Positions 45,299 through 53,530 of a stretch of DNA of 64,000 nucleotides are shown here, piece after piece. The DNA lies in NCBI RefSeq assembly GCF_004119495.1, contig NZ_NRQU01000003.1:1-64000 (forward strand), given 5' to 3'. Source of the DNA: Flavobacterium sp. YO12. Its GTDB lineage: Bacteria; Bacteroidota; Bacteroidia; Flavobacteriales; Flavobacteriaceae. The translations under genes and the position numbers were made by a program. Below the pieces are notes generated by a model. It saw only the letters and a list, made by a program, of their open reading frames with translations, searched no databases and had not been told where the DNA came from. Within the stretch, counting starts at the first letter, position 1, and every line of letters starts with the position of its first letter.

Positions 45299-45763
45299 TT
45301 ATTCTTCCAATTTTTCTAAAAGAAGTTTAAAATCTTTTGGACTTAAATAGTTGTTGTACTGAAGAATGATTTCATAATTCTCATTCAAAACGCATAAAAC
45401 CGGATATACAATTTGGTTGTTAATTGTTCCAAGCTGCAAAGCCAGTTCATGAACGCCAACATTATTTCCTGAAGGTTTGTATTTAAATATCTTATTGTTA
45501 AAAGCAATATTGCGTTTTTCTTCGGCATTAAAATCAATGAAATAGAAATTTGAATTTAATATTTCAATGATTTCTTTATTCTTAAAAGTTGTCGCTTTCA
45601 TTCTTTGGCAAAACTGACACCAATCAGTATGAATGAAAACGATGATTTTTCTTTTTTGAATTTGCTGCAAACTATCTACTTCTTCAAAAGTTCTACTCTT
45701 TAACTGGCAGAATCCTGTTGAAGTTATTCCTAACAAGCAAATTAAGAGAAATAGCTTTTTCAT
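45299..45763 (-). CDS. Periplasmic thioredoxin-like protein
   Basis: A 154-residue protein with a signal peptide (MKKLFLLICLLGITSTGFCQ) and a thioredoxin fold with CQFC redox motif (HTDWCQFCQRM), of the thioredoxin_7/DUF255-like type. Probably a thiol oxidoreductase in the periplasm. ATG 45763 chosen over a GTG at 45781 since it begins the signal peptide. It is upstream of crtY in the same unit; the TonB receptor is further upstream. Confidence 0.87.
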   Translation of the reverse strand: MKKLFLLICLLGITSTGFCQLKSRTFEEVDSLQQIQKRKIIVFIHTDWCQFCQRMKATTFKNKEIIEILNSNFYFIDFNAEEKRNIAFNNKIFKYKPSGNNVGVHELALQLGTINNQIVYPVLCVLNENYEIILQYNNYLSPKDFKLLLEKLEE

Positions 45764-45801
45764 TGTTTTGTTTTTTTTCACAAATTAAAAAAGATTTTTT
45801 C

Positions 45802-45879
45802 GCCACGAATTGCACGAATTTGCACAAATTAGTGCATAGTAAAATTTTAAAATTCGTGGAAATTCGTGCAATTCGTGGC
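45802..45879. repeat. Inverted repeat, CACGAATTGCACGAATT family
   Basis: Perfect 20-bp arms (45802-45821, 45860-45879) flanking a 38-base loop, in the gap between the TonB receptor and thioredoxin genes. Related words occur at 3841-3870. Confidence 0.8.
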
Positions 45880-45910
45880 AACATTTTGGAATCTTTTTAA
45901 CCTTCGATCC

Positions 45911-45930
45911 CGATAGCTATCTGGAGTGGC
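45911..45930. repeat. CGATAGCTATC tag
   Basis: 19 of 20 bases identical to 3937-3956 (CGATAGCTATC-GGAGTGGC with one difference). A degenerate third copy may lie at 54020-54034. Confidence 0.65.
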
Positions 45931-45938
45931 CTATAAAT

Positions 45939-48200
45939 TTATCTCAAAGTATATCGTAATCCTACAAAACCACGAATAGTTTGGTTTTGCCCGTAAACAT
46001 AAGTTGTATCAAAAGTTAAACCGTATGGATTATCAGGCGTAACCAATACTTTTCCAGCCGAATCATATTGTACATTTTTATCGAAAGGATCGTTTGCTCT
46101 CGAAATCAAAAATGGATTATTCCGCATTGGAGTAAAATTAAGCAGATTTTTTACTCCGCCGTAAAGCTCAAAATTTTTCCATCCTGTATACGTAAACTGA
46201 ATATTTTGAATACTGTACCAAGGCGAGTTTGGATTTCTTGGATCATATTCGTTCAGCAAAGGCAGCTTCATTGGGCTGTACACATTTCCGGTATAATCTA
46301 ATAACAAATTCCAAGGTTCAATCTTATACGAAATACTCCAAGTTCCCGTAAAGTTTTCTGTTAAAAAAGGGCGTGAAGCAATTCCATCTTCAACATTTTT
46401 ATTATCCAAAAAAGTCGCGCCGAGAATAAATTTCAATCCATTGGTAAAATTCACATCAACATTAGTGCTGATTCCTTGACTTAAAGCATATCCATCAATA
46501 TTATCATAAATAATTTTGTTAGGATCAGTCTCGTAATCTGAAATTATTTTATTGCTGAATCGTGTATAAAAAGCAGTCGTTTCAATACCCATAAATGTTC
46601 CATTTCCGAAATTAATCTTCTGAATATAATTCAAATTAACATTTACAGATTTTTCTGGTTTCAAATCATTCTGAATTACAACATCTCGAGAACCTGTAAG
46701 TGCTGCGTGATCTTCGGTAAATAAATTCACAACTCTAAATCCTGTTCCAGCATTCAATCTAAAAATAGTATTTTCATTTGCTTTTAGGCGATAAGCAAAT
46801 CTTGGCGTAAAAATCGAACCATGAATGGAGTTATAATCATAGCGCGCTCCTAACAAAATTTGGCTTTTGGGAGAAATTGTAATTTCATCCTGAACAAAAA
46901 TTCCAGGAAGCCAAGTACTTTCAGCTTCTTTTGTTGCCGTAGTGTTATCATCATAATAAGAATATCGAGTGGCAATTCCGGCAAGGAAATCATTTCTGCC
47001 TATTTTTTTATCCCAAGTCAATTGCAGAAAACCAATTTTTTGATTTGCTATATACGAAGTTGTTCCGTAACGACTGTCCTGATAATGCACGTTTCCAGAG
47101 AAAGAAAGCATTAATTTCTCTTCAAACGGTAATTGATAACTTCCTATCAACTCTCCTCTTTTTGTATAAATACTTTCGCCATAAATTTCGTCGCCGCCTC
47201 GATATTTTTTCTCCCATCTTACATCTCCACCCCACCGATCTTCATACATTCCGCGTGCTGCAATGGTAAACAAACGATTATTATTTCGACGAAAACTCCA
47301 TTTATTAAAAACTGAAATACGATCAGAAAGCGTGACATCTGTAAAATTATCCTTGTCTTTATCGATAACCTGATCATAATTGAAGTAATTAATTCCTAAA
47401 AGTGAAGTTGCTTTTTTTCCAACATTAAATTTCATTCCCAAATCAAGATTATTCTCAAAATAAGTTGTTGTAAAATAATCTGCAGAGAACATTGGTGCAT
47501 TTGTTGGATTTTTAGTGATAATATTAATTAATCCGCCAACCGCCTCACTTCCGTAAAGAGAAGAAGCGGGACCTTTTACAATTTCAATTCTCTCGACCAG
47601 CGAATTTGGTATTCCTGACAAACCATAAACTGTCGAAAGACTGCTTACAATTGGCATTCCATCAATCAAAACTAAAGTATAAGGCCCTTCCAAACCGTTT
47701 ATATGAATATCACCCGTGTTGCAAACGCCGCAATTGAGCTGAGGACGAACGCCATTTACATTTTGAAGTGCATCGTAAATACTTGGTGTTGGGTTTTTCT
47801 TGAAGAAAACGGGCGAATAAACCTCAACTGGAACAGCACTTTCTAATCGCTTTACGGCTTTTAAAGTCCCAGAAACTACTACTTCATTAAGCTGATTCTC
47901 ATTATCGGTCAATTCAAAATCATAAGATTGAATAGAATCTTTAGTTACTTCTATTTTCTTTTTCAGGGTCTGAAATCCCATTTGAGAAACCTGAATGGTG
48001 TAATTCCCAAAAGCAACATTCTCAAAAGCATAAAACCCTAAACTGTCCGTAACCGTTTTTTGCTTTGAACCTAATAAATGAACATTTGCGGCTTGTATTT
48101 TCCTTCCTTCTCCAGATATAAAACCCGATACTTTTGTAGTTTCTTGTGCAAAAGAAAAGTGTAAATTAAATAATATCAATATCCAAATTGAATTTTTCAT
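45939..48200 (-). CDS. TonB-dependent outer-membrane receptor
   Basis: A 753-residue receptor for active import across the outer membrane. It has a signal peptide (to about FSFAQ), a carboxypeptidase-regulatory-like domain (VSGFISGEGRKIQAANVHLLGS), a plug with the sequence GLEGPYTLVLIDGMPIVSSL and ERIEIVKGPASSLYGSEAVGGLINIITK, and a long barrel ending in aromatic residues. The plug carries the pair NCGVCNTGDIHI, cysteines that might bind metal. Substrate is unknown; metal or metallophore transport is plausible. ATG 48200 gives the signal peptide. Confidence 0.9.
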   Translation of the reverse strand: MKNSIWILILFNLHFSFAQETTKVSGFISGEGRKIQAANVHLLGSKQKTVTDSLGFYAFENVAFGNYTIQVSQMGFQTLKKKIEVTKDSIQSYDFELTDNENQLNEVVVSGTLKAVKRLESAVPVEVYSPVFFKKNPTPSIYDALQNVNGVRPQLNCGVCNTGDIHINGLEGPYTLVLIDGMPIVSSLSTVYGLSGIPNSLVERIEIVKGPASSLYGSEAVGGLINIITKNPTNAPMFSADYFTTTYFENNLDLGMKFNVGKKATSLLGINYFNYDQVIDKDKDNFTDVTLSDRISVFNKWSFRRNNNRLFTIAARGMYEDRWGGDVRWEKKYRGGDEIYGESIYTKRGELIGSYQLPFEEKLMLSFSGNVHYQDSRYGTTSYIANQKIGFLQLTWDKKIGRNDFLAGIATRYSYYDDNTTATKEAESTWLPGIFVQDEITISPKSQILLGARYDYNSIHGSIFTPRFAYRLKANENTIFRLNAGTGFRVVNLFTEDHAALTGSRDVVIQNDLKPEKSVNVNLNYIQKINFGNGTFMGIETTAFYTRFSNKIISDYETDPNKIIYDNIDGYALSQGISTNVDVNFTNGLKFILGATFLDNKNVEDGIASRPFLTENFTGTWSISYKIEPWNLLLDYTGNVYSPMKLPLLNEYDPRNPNSPWYSIQNIQFTYTGWKNFELYGGVKNLLNFTPMRNNPFLISRANDPFDKNVQYDSAGKVLVTPDNPYGLTFDTTYVYGQNQTIRGFVGLRYTLR

Positions 48201-48524
48201 CGTGGTAAAATTAAATTTAGACAAAACTAAAAATTAAATTTGACAAATATTGTTTCTGTTTAAAATAATTTTAAACGGATTGAATTCAATGTGTTAGATT
48301 TTTATTTTTTTTAAAGATCTAAAACAAAATAAACTCAATAAAGTCAAGCTTTATCTGGATCTTTCATGAATGATACAAACAAAGACTTTAAACATAATTA
48401 AAATTTGGCTAAAGCCCTTTTGAATACAAATCGTATTCCCCTAGCTGAAACTAGTGGCTATGAAAAAATCTAAACGTTCCATTTTACAAAGCCGACAGCT
48501 TTTAAAAACCTATCTAATTTAACA
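48201..48524. other. Gene-free spacer between the TonB receptor and oxidoreductase
   Basis: AT-rich, no ORF with coding character, no strong hairpin with a U tract. It probably contains the receptor promoter (minus-strand TAAATTTA and TAATTTTA patterns), but none is convincing. Confidence 0.4.
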
Positions 48525-49430
48525 TCAAAAATCCTCATCAATAAGTTCTTTATTAATCACAGCTCCGGCAAACGATCCTGTAGAAACTGCTATTGAGACA
48601 GATCGCATTTGAGTCGTGCAATCTCCACTTGCATAAATACCGGCAATATTTGTTTTTTGCATTGCATCTACTTTTAGCAAACCTTGCTCGTTTAAATCAC
48701 AACCTAATGTTACGGGCAATGAACAATGTTGTTCTAAAGGCGGTTTCGCATACACAGCCTTTACAGCCGTTTTTTTACCATTTTTGAAGACAATATATTC
48801 CACATATCCATTTGTATGCTCAAAAGCTTCAATTTCATCCACAAATAGGATAACTCCATGTTTTTTTAAAGCATCAATTTGATCTAAAGTCAAAGTTGAT
48901 TTTCCGTTCGTACATAATCTAAGATCTTTTGTCCAATTTGAAATCAGCTTTGCATATTCAAAAGCCATTTCACCATTAGCAATAATTGCCGTTTTTTCGT
49001 TCTTAACTTCATAACCATGACAATACGGACAATGCAAAACTGAAATTCCCCAGCAATCTGCAAAACCTTTAATTTCAGGAAGTAAATCTTTAACGCCAGT
49101 TGCAAACAAGACTTTTCTAACGCCGAAAACTTCACCAGATTCTGTTGAAATTTCAAATCCGTTTTCTCTCTTAACCGCTCCTACCGCAAGTCCATTATAA
49201 AAATGAATCGTTTTATAAAGATCAACCTGCAATTTGGCTTTCGCCGAAATAACAGCCGGTTTTTCACCGTCCTGCGTAATAAAATTATGAGAATAAGGTG
49301 TCTGCCTGTTACAAGGCAAACCACTATCGATAACCAAAACCTGACGCAGAGCGCGCCCCAAACTCATTGCCGCTGACAAACCGCTATAACTGCCGCCAAC
49401 GATAATTACATCAAAATTTTTCTGTTTCAT
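48525..49430 (-). CDS. NAD(P)/FAD-dependent oxidoreductase, thioredoxin-reductase fold
   Basis: A 301-residue flavoprotein of the thioredoxin-reductase type: FAD motif DVIIVGGSYSGLSAAMSLGR, redox-active CPYC (LHCPYCHGYEV), NAD(P)-binding region and C-terminal GIYASGDCTTQMRSVSIAVSTGSFAG. It starts 12 bases after merC, so the two genes form an operon under the shared control region near 49.8 kb. Its substrate could be a thiol protein or a small disulfide. Confidence 0.88.
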   Translation of the reverse strand: MKQKNFDVIIVGGSYSGLSAAMSLGRALRQVLVIDSGLPCNRQTPYSHNFITQDGEKPAVISAKAKLQVDLYKTIHFYNGLAVGAVKRENGFEISTESGEVFGVRKVLFATGVKDLLPEIKGFADCWGISVLHCPYCHGYEVKNEKTAIIANGEMAFEYAKLISNWTKDLRLCTNGKSTLTLDQIDALKKHGVILFVDEIEAFEHTNGYVEYIVFKNGKKTAVKAVYAKPPLEQHCSLPVTLGCDLNEQGLLKVDAMQKTNIAGIYASGDCTTQMRSVSIAVSTGSFAGAVINKELIDEDF

Positions 49431-49442
49431 AACAATGCTTTT

Positions 49443-49796
49443 TTAATGATTTTGTTTTTTGTGTAATTTGTAATTGATCAAATGCCCGATAATCATTCCG
49501 ATGCCTCCCAAATAAATTAAATCTGAATGTATGTCTAACACCAGCTCGCTTAAAATGCTTATCCAGATCAACATCATTGAAACAACTAGAATTGTTGAGA
49601 CTAAAAGAGCAGATTTTTTAATAATTTTGAAGATGGCAAATAAACCTATTGAAGCAAATAATAAATCGATAATTGGATTGTGACTTAAGCCTAAAGGCAA
49701 AATGGTTAAGAGTGGAAAAATTAAACAATGAACCAGGCAAATAGTTGCACTCGAAATTCCTAAAATATCGTAAAAGGATGTTGTTGTTTTCTTCAT
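49443..49796 (-). CDS. MerC-domain membrane protein
   Basis: A 117-residue protein with about four transmembrane segments. The first contains LVHCLIFPLL, the MerC hallmark (His-Cys after ILGISSATICLVHC). MerC proteins move Hg(II), but many MerC relatives in Bacteroidota lie in metal-homeostasis loci without mer genes. Its divergence from a Fur-family regulator with shared palindromes suggests metal-regulated expression; zinc is a possibility. Confidence 0.85.
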   Translation of the reverse strand: MKKTTTSFYDILGISSATICLVHCLIFPLLTILPLGLSHNPIIDLLFASIGLFAIFKIIKKSALLVSTILVVSMMLIWISILSELVLDIHSDLIYLGGIGMIIGHLINYKLHKKQNH

Positions 49797-49815
49797 TTCT
49801 TGTATTTTTGCTTAA

Positions 49816-49836
49816 TGCAATTTTGTTGCAAATATA
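49816..49836 (-). promoter_or_regulatory. merC -7 box overlapped by operator site 1
   Basis: Inverted repeat TGCAA-TTTTG-TTGCA (49816-49830) overlaps the start of minus-strand TATATTTG (49829-49836). Half-sites follow GCAAY-N3-GTTGC, as in site 2. Confidence 0.6.
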
Positions 49837-49849
49837 CACATTAAAACCA

Positions 49850-49868
49850 AACGCAACATTGTTGCGTT
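49850..49868. promoter_or_regulatory. Operator site 2 of the Fur-family/merC region
   Basis: Perfect 8-bp inverted repeat AACGCAAC-ATT-GTTGCGTT. It lies 36 bp centre-to-centre from site 1, would cover the merC -33 region, and is just upstream of the regulator's start codon. Confidence 0.65.
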
Positions 49869-49890
49869 AATTTTTTAATTTATAAATAGA

Positions 49891-50283
49891 ATGAAAACCA
49901 CACGCAATACTACAGCAAAGACAGCCGTTTTAGAGATTTTTGAGAAATCTAAAACAGCTCTGTCTCATACCGAAATTCAAAAACAATTGAACGAGATATG
50001 CGATCGTGTCACTACTTATCGAATTTTAGACCGTCTGGTTAACGATGATATTATTCATAAAATTTCAAATCTAGACGGCACAGTAAAATATGCAAAATGC
50101 AATCATTCGCATCAGCGTGTCCATATACATAACCATGCCCATTTTAGCTGTGAAAACTGTCATGAAATTACCTGCCTCGAAAATGTAAAGCCAAGTTATA
50201 TTATGCCGCATAATTATAAAGTAAACGAGATAAATTTTACATTATCAGGATTATGTCCAAATTGTTTAAATTCTAACATCTAA
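49891..50283 (+). CDS. Fur-family metalloregulator (Zur-like)
   Basis: A 130-residue Fur-superfamily repressor: N-terminal winged helix with VTTYRILDRLVNDDIIHKI, the HIHNHAHFSCENC metal and dimerisation stretch, and two structural CxxC pairs (CENC, CPNC). Such proteins bind palindromes when metal-loaded; the divergent region carries two matching palindromes. The missing leading part of the N-terminal helix and the context with MerC suggest Zur rather than Fur, but this is not decided. Confidence 0.87.
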   Translation: MKTTRNTTAKTAVLEIFEKSKTALSHTEIQKQLNEICDRVTTYRILDRLVNDDIIHKISNLDGTVKYAKCNHSHQRVHIHNHAHFSCENCHEITCLENVKPSYIMPHNYKVNEINFTLSGLCPNCLNSNI

Positions 50284-50285
50284 TA

Positions 50286-50338
50286 TTTAGACTCGCCTAA
50301 AAATATTGTTCTGCGAATATAATTTATCCCTATATTTG
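50286..50338 (+). promoter_or_regulatory. Nramp promoter with candidate MntR operator
   Basis: TATATTTG at 50331-50338 is a perfect -7 match, with TTG at 50308-50310 as a possible -33. Upstream, TTTAG-ACTCGC-CTAAA (50286-50301) is a palindrome (12 of 16 positions paired) of the general DtxR/MntR operator type. Confidence 0.45.
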
Positions 50339-50357
50339 TTAAAACAATACTTTTAAA

Positions 50358-52226
50358 ATGACCAAATCTTTAGAAGAGGTAAACCAATCGGTTGCTACAG
50401 AACATAAAAAAACAGGTTTTAGAAAAATATTAGCCTTTCTAGGCCCCGCATATCTAGTAAGTGTTGGATACATGGATCCCGGAAACTGGGCAACGGATAT
50501 CGCCGGCGGAAGTCAATTTGGTTACACTTTAGTCTGGGTTTTATTAATGAGTAACTTAATGGCTTTGTTGCTGCAAAGCTTAAGTGCGCGCTTAGGAATT
50601 GTAACGCAGCGCGATCTTGCGCAGGCTTCAAGAGAAACCTATTCAAAATTCATTAATTACATTTTATATTTTCTGGCAGAAATTGCCATTGCCGCCTGTG
50701 ATCTTGCAGAAGTTCTTGGAATGGCGATTGGAATTAATTTATTGTTTGGAATTCCACTTTTCGAAGGTGTTTTAATAACGGTATTAGATACTTTTCTTCT
50801 CTTATTCTTAATAAATAAAGGAATTCGAAAAATGGAGGCCTTTATAATTGTTTTGGTCGCAATTATTGGTCTTTCTTTCATTTTTGAAATGATTTTTGCA
50901 CAACCTGAAGTTCCTAAAATCCTTGCGGGCCTTATTCCATCAATTCCAAATTCGGCAGCTTTATACATCGCGATCGGAATTATTGGAGCGACTGTAATGC
51001 CGCACAATTTATATCTGCATTCTTCTTTAGTACAAACTAGAAAATTTGACCGAAGTCCAGCAGGCATAAAACAAGCTTTAAAATACAATTTAATCGATTC
51101 TACGATTGCCTTAAACTTAGCTTTCTTCGTAAACGCCGCAATTTTAATTCTTGCAGCTGCAACTTTTCATAAAAACGGAATGTTTGAGGTTGCTGAAATA
51201 CAAGACGCACATCAATTTCTAGAACCACTATTAGGAACAAAATGGGCTCCAATTTTATTTGCTGTTGCCCTTATTGCTGCAGGACAAAGTTCTACTGTAA
51301 CGGGAACTCTTGCCGGACAAATTGTAATGGAAGGTTATTTGCATTTGCGTATTCAGCCTTGGGTTCGTCGTATTCTAACTCGTTTAATTGCAATTGTTCC
51401 CGCGTTAATTGTTATATCAATTTATGGCGAAAGTGTTACTGGAAAATTGTTAATCTTAAGTCAGGTAATTTTAAGTCTTCAGCTTGGCTTTGCTATTATT
51501 CCTTTAATTCATTTTGTGAGTGATAAATCTAAAATGAATGGTTTTCATATCTCTAAAACTACTCAAGCCGTTTCTTGGATCATTGCTGCGATCATTGTTT
51601 CATTAAATGCTAAATTGGTTTATGACGAAATAACTACTTGGCTTGCTACTTCAGAGCATCCCGCAATAATATGGTTTACGGTTGTTCCGCTTGCTTTTGG
51701 TTTTCTAGCTTTGTTACTTTATATCATTGTAAAACCATTTATTGCCAGAGCAAAATCAAACATCGAGAATCACTCTCCACACCATCTTAAATTACAATAT
51801 GTTCAAAAAGAGATCTACAACAAGAAAAACATAGCCATTTCTGTTGATTTTTCTAAGGCTGATGAAGCGGCGCTTAACAATGCGTTTGAACTGGGCGGAA
51901 TTAACGCTCAGTACACTTTAATTCATATTGTTGAAACAGTAGGAGCATTAATGTACGGAGGAAATATTGCCGACCATGAAACTACTATAGACGGAAAATT
52001 ATTGCTGGAATATAAAGATATGCTTTCGCAGAAAGGGTTTAAAATCGAAACTGAACTTGGTTTTGGAAAACCTAACACTGTGATTCCAAATATTGTTAAT
52101 CAAGGAAATTTTGATGTTTTAGTTATGGGAACTCACGGCCACACCGGATTAAAAGATATTCTTTTTGGCACTACAGTAGACAAACTCAGACATAAAATTT
52201 CGATACCTTTGTTGATTGTTAAATGA
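50358..52226 (+). CDS. mntH: Nramp divalent-metal transporter fused to a UspA domain
   Basis: A 622-residue protein. Residues about 25-460 are an Nramp Mn/Fe transporter with the DPGNWATD metal motif in TM1 and MPHNLYLHSSLVQTR in TM6. Residues about 490-622 are a universal stress protein domain ending GTHGHTGLKDILFGTTVDKLRH, which has the nucleotide-binding G-x2-G-x9-G-S/T pattern. The fusion suggests cytoplasmic nucleotide control of metal uptake; that is inference. The gene for an MntR-type regulator follows. Confidence 0.92.
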   Translation: MTKSLEEVNQSVATEHKKTGFRKILAFLGPAYLVSVGYMDPGNWATDIAGGSQFGYTLVWVLLMSNLMALLLQSLSARLGIVTQRDLAQASRETYSKFINYILYFLAEIAIAACDLAEVLGMAIGINLLFGIPLFEGVLITVLDTFLLLFLINKGIRKMEAFIIVLVAIIGLSFIFEMIFAQPEVPKILAGLIPSIPNSAALYIAIGIIGATVMPHNLYLHSSLVQTRKFDRSPAGIKQALKYNLIDSTIALNLAFFVNAAILILAAATFHKNGMFEVAEIQDAHQFLEPLLGTKWAPILFAVALIAAGQSSTVTGTLAGQIVMEGYLHLRIQPWVRRILTRLIAIVPALIVISIYGESVTGKLLILSQVILSLQLGFAIIPLIHFVSDKSKMNGFHISKTTQAVSWIIAAIIVSLNAKLVYDEITTWLATSEHPAIIWFTVVPLAFGFLALLLYIIVKPFIARAKSNIENHSPHHLKLQYVQKEIYNKKNIAISVDFSKADEAALNNAFELGGINAQYTLIHIVETVGALMYGGNIADHETTIDGKLLLEYKDMLSQKGFKIETELGFGKPNTVIPNIVNQGNFDVLVMGTHGHTGLKDILFGTTVDKLRHKISIPLLIVK

Positions 52227-52249
52227 AATAGGTTCAAAGCCCCAAAGTA

Positions 52250-52300
52250 ACAAAGTGACAAAGGTTTTTTCTTTGCTCCTTTGCTCCTTTGTCACTTTGT
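52250..52300. repeat. Inverted CAAAG/CTTTG repeat between mntH and mntR
   Basis: Perfect 15-bp arms (52250-52264, 52286-52300), with extra CAAAG and CTTTG words outside and in the loop. The hairpin ends 19 bases before the mntR ATG. Confidence 0.75.
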
Positions 52301-52318
52301 CCCTCAAAAAGAAAAAAA

Positions 52319-52972
52319 ATGACTTTTTCAGAAGAAAACTACCTTAAATCTATATACCACCTTACAGCTTCTCTTGAAACTGAGGTGAGCACGAATGCTA
52401 TTGCCGAAATGATGGAAACTAAAGCTTCATCTGTTACCGATATGCTTAAAAAGTTAGCCGAGAAAGATTTGGTTAACTATAAAAAATATCAAGGTGTTTC
52501 GTTAACTGAAAATGGAAAACTGGCGGCAAAAATGATTGTTAGAAAGCATCGCTTATGGGAGGTTTTTCTTGTTGAAAAACTAAATTTCAGCTGGGATGAG
52601 GTTCATGATATTGCAGAACAATTAGAACACATAAAATCTGAGCAGCTAATAAATCGTTTGGATGATTTTCTTGGAAATCCGACTGAAGATCCACACGGAG
52701 ATCCAATTCCAGATGCAAATGGCCGAATTATTAAGATCGAGAAACAACTGCTTTCTGAATTATCCGAAAATCAAACAGGCGTTTGTGTTGGGGTAAAAGA
52801 CACTTCATCAGAATTCTTGAAGTATCTGGACAAGCAAGGAATTGCTCTAGGTTCTAAAATAGAATTTCTTTCTAAAGAATCTTTTGATTTATCGGTTAAA
52901 ATAAAGGTTGACAACAAAGAATTGTCTATTTCGAACAAAATTGCTTCTAATTTATTTGTGAAATTAGTGTAG
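52319..52972 (+). CDS. mntR: DtxR/MntR-family metal-dependent regulator
   Basis: A 217-residue protein: winged-helix DNA-binding domain (MTFSEENYLKSIYHL, TNAIAEMMETKASSVTDMLKKLAEKDLVNY), metal-binding dimerisation domain (RKHRLWEVFLVEKLNFSW, DEVHDIAEQLEHIKSEQL), then the PTEDPHGDPIP loop and a FeoA/SH3-like C-terminal domain. It most likely represses the upstream Nramp gene under metal-replete conditions. ATG 52319 is chosen over a TTG within the repeat. Confidence 0.92.
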   Translation: MTFSEENYLKSIYHLTASLETEVSTNAIAEMMETKASSVTDMLKKLAEKDLVNYKKYQGVSLTENGKLAAKMIVRKHRLWEVFLVEKLNFSWDEVHDIAEQLEHIKSEQLINRLDDFLGNPTEDPHGDPIPDANGRIIKIEKQLLSELSENQTGVCVGVKDTSSEFLKYLDKQGIALGSKIEFLSKESFDLSVKIKVDNKELSISNKIASNLFVKLV

Positions 52973-52984
52973 ATTATCTATCAA

Positions 52985-53452
52985 TTAGAAATCTAAATTT
53001 GTAAATCGCACTTCTAAACTGCGTATCAAATTATTTGTTCTTTCTAAACTAACAAGATTTATCGCAATCTGTTTTTTCTCGTTTGAATTTGTGACTATGT
53101 AAAGCATTGAATTATTAATTTTATAGCCTTTTATCTCACCGTATGCAAGTTTTCGGGTACTAAATATGTTTCTTGAAATAATAGAATCATTTGTAAAAAT
53201 GACTCTTCTGACAAAGACATTAATTAATAAAATTAGGGCTAAGGCAATAATCACAATTGCTAACAACACCACTAGAGCATTTAAATAAATGGAAGAACAA
53301 CAGAAACTGTACAATTCCAAAATACGGGAATCTGGCGGTAATGTAACAAAAGGAACTAGCAATAAGCTGCCAAAAATCAATATTAATACTATTGAAAAAA
53401 AGAAAATAAAAGCTTTCAATCGACCTGATACTCTATATACATTCATCTGCAA
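52985..53452 (-). CDS. Membrane protein with bacterial PH-like domain
   Basis: A 155-residue protein with two hydrophobic segments (AFIFFFSIVLILIFGSLLLVPF and LNALVVLLAIVIIALALILLINVF) followed by a C-terminal beta-rich domain (RRVIFTNDSIISRNIF, LAYGEIKGYKI) of the bPH type. Start could be the second Met (53446). Converges with mntR. Function unknown. Confidence 0.72.
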   Translation of the reverse strand: MQMNVYRVSGRLKAFIFFFSIVLILIFGSLLLVPFVTLPPDSRILELYSFCCSSIYLNALVVLLAIVIIALALILLINVFVRRVIFTNDSIISRNIFSTRKLAYGEIKGYKINNSMLYIVTNSNEKKQIAINLVSLERTNNLIRSLEVRFTNLDF

Positions 53453-53530
53453 TTATCTTTAATCTGAAAATCACTGCTAAAATAAAGTATTTTTCTTACG
53501 AATTAGAAAAAGACACTAACTTTAACTATA

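Noticed and set aside
48243-48253. ACAA-ATA-TTGT upstream of the TonB receptor as a Fur-family site
   Set aside because: It shares only the A/T-rich centre with the palindromes at 49.8 kb and lacks the GC half-site bases.
49443-49796. Mercury resistance operon
   Set aside because: No merA, merT, merP or merR is present, and the regulator is Fur-type.
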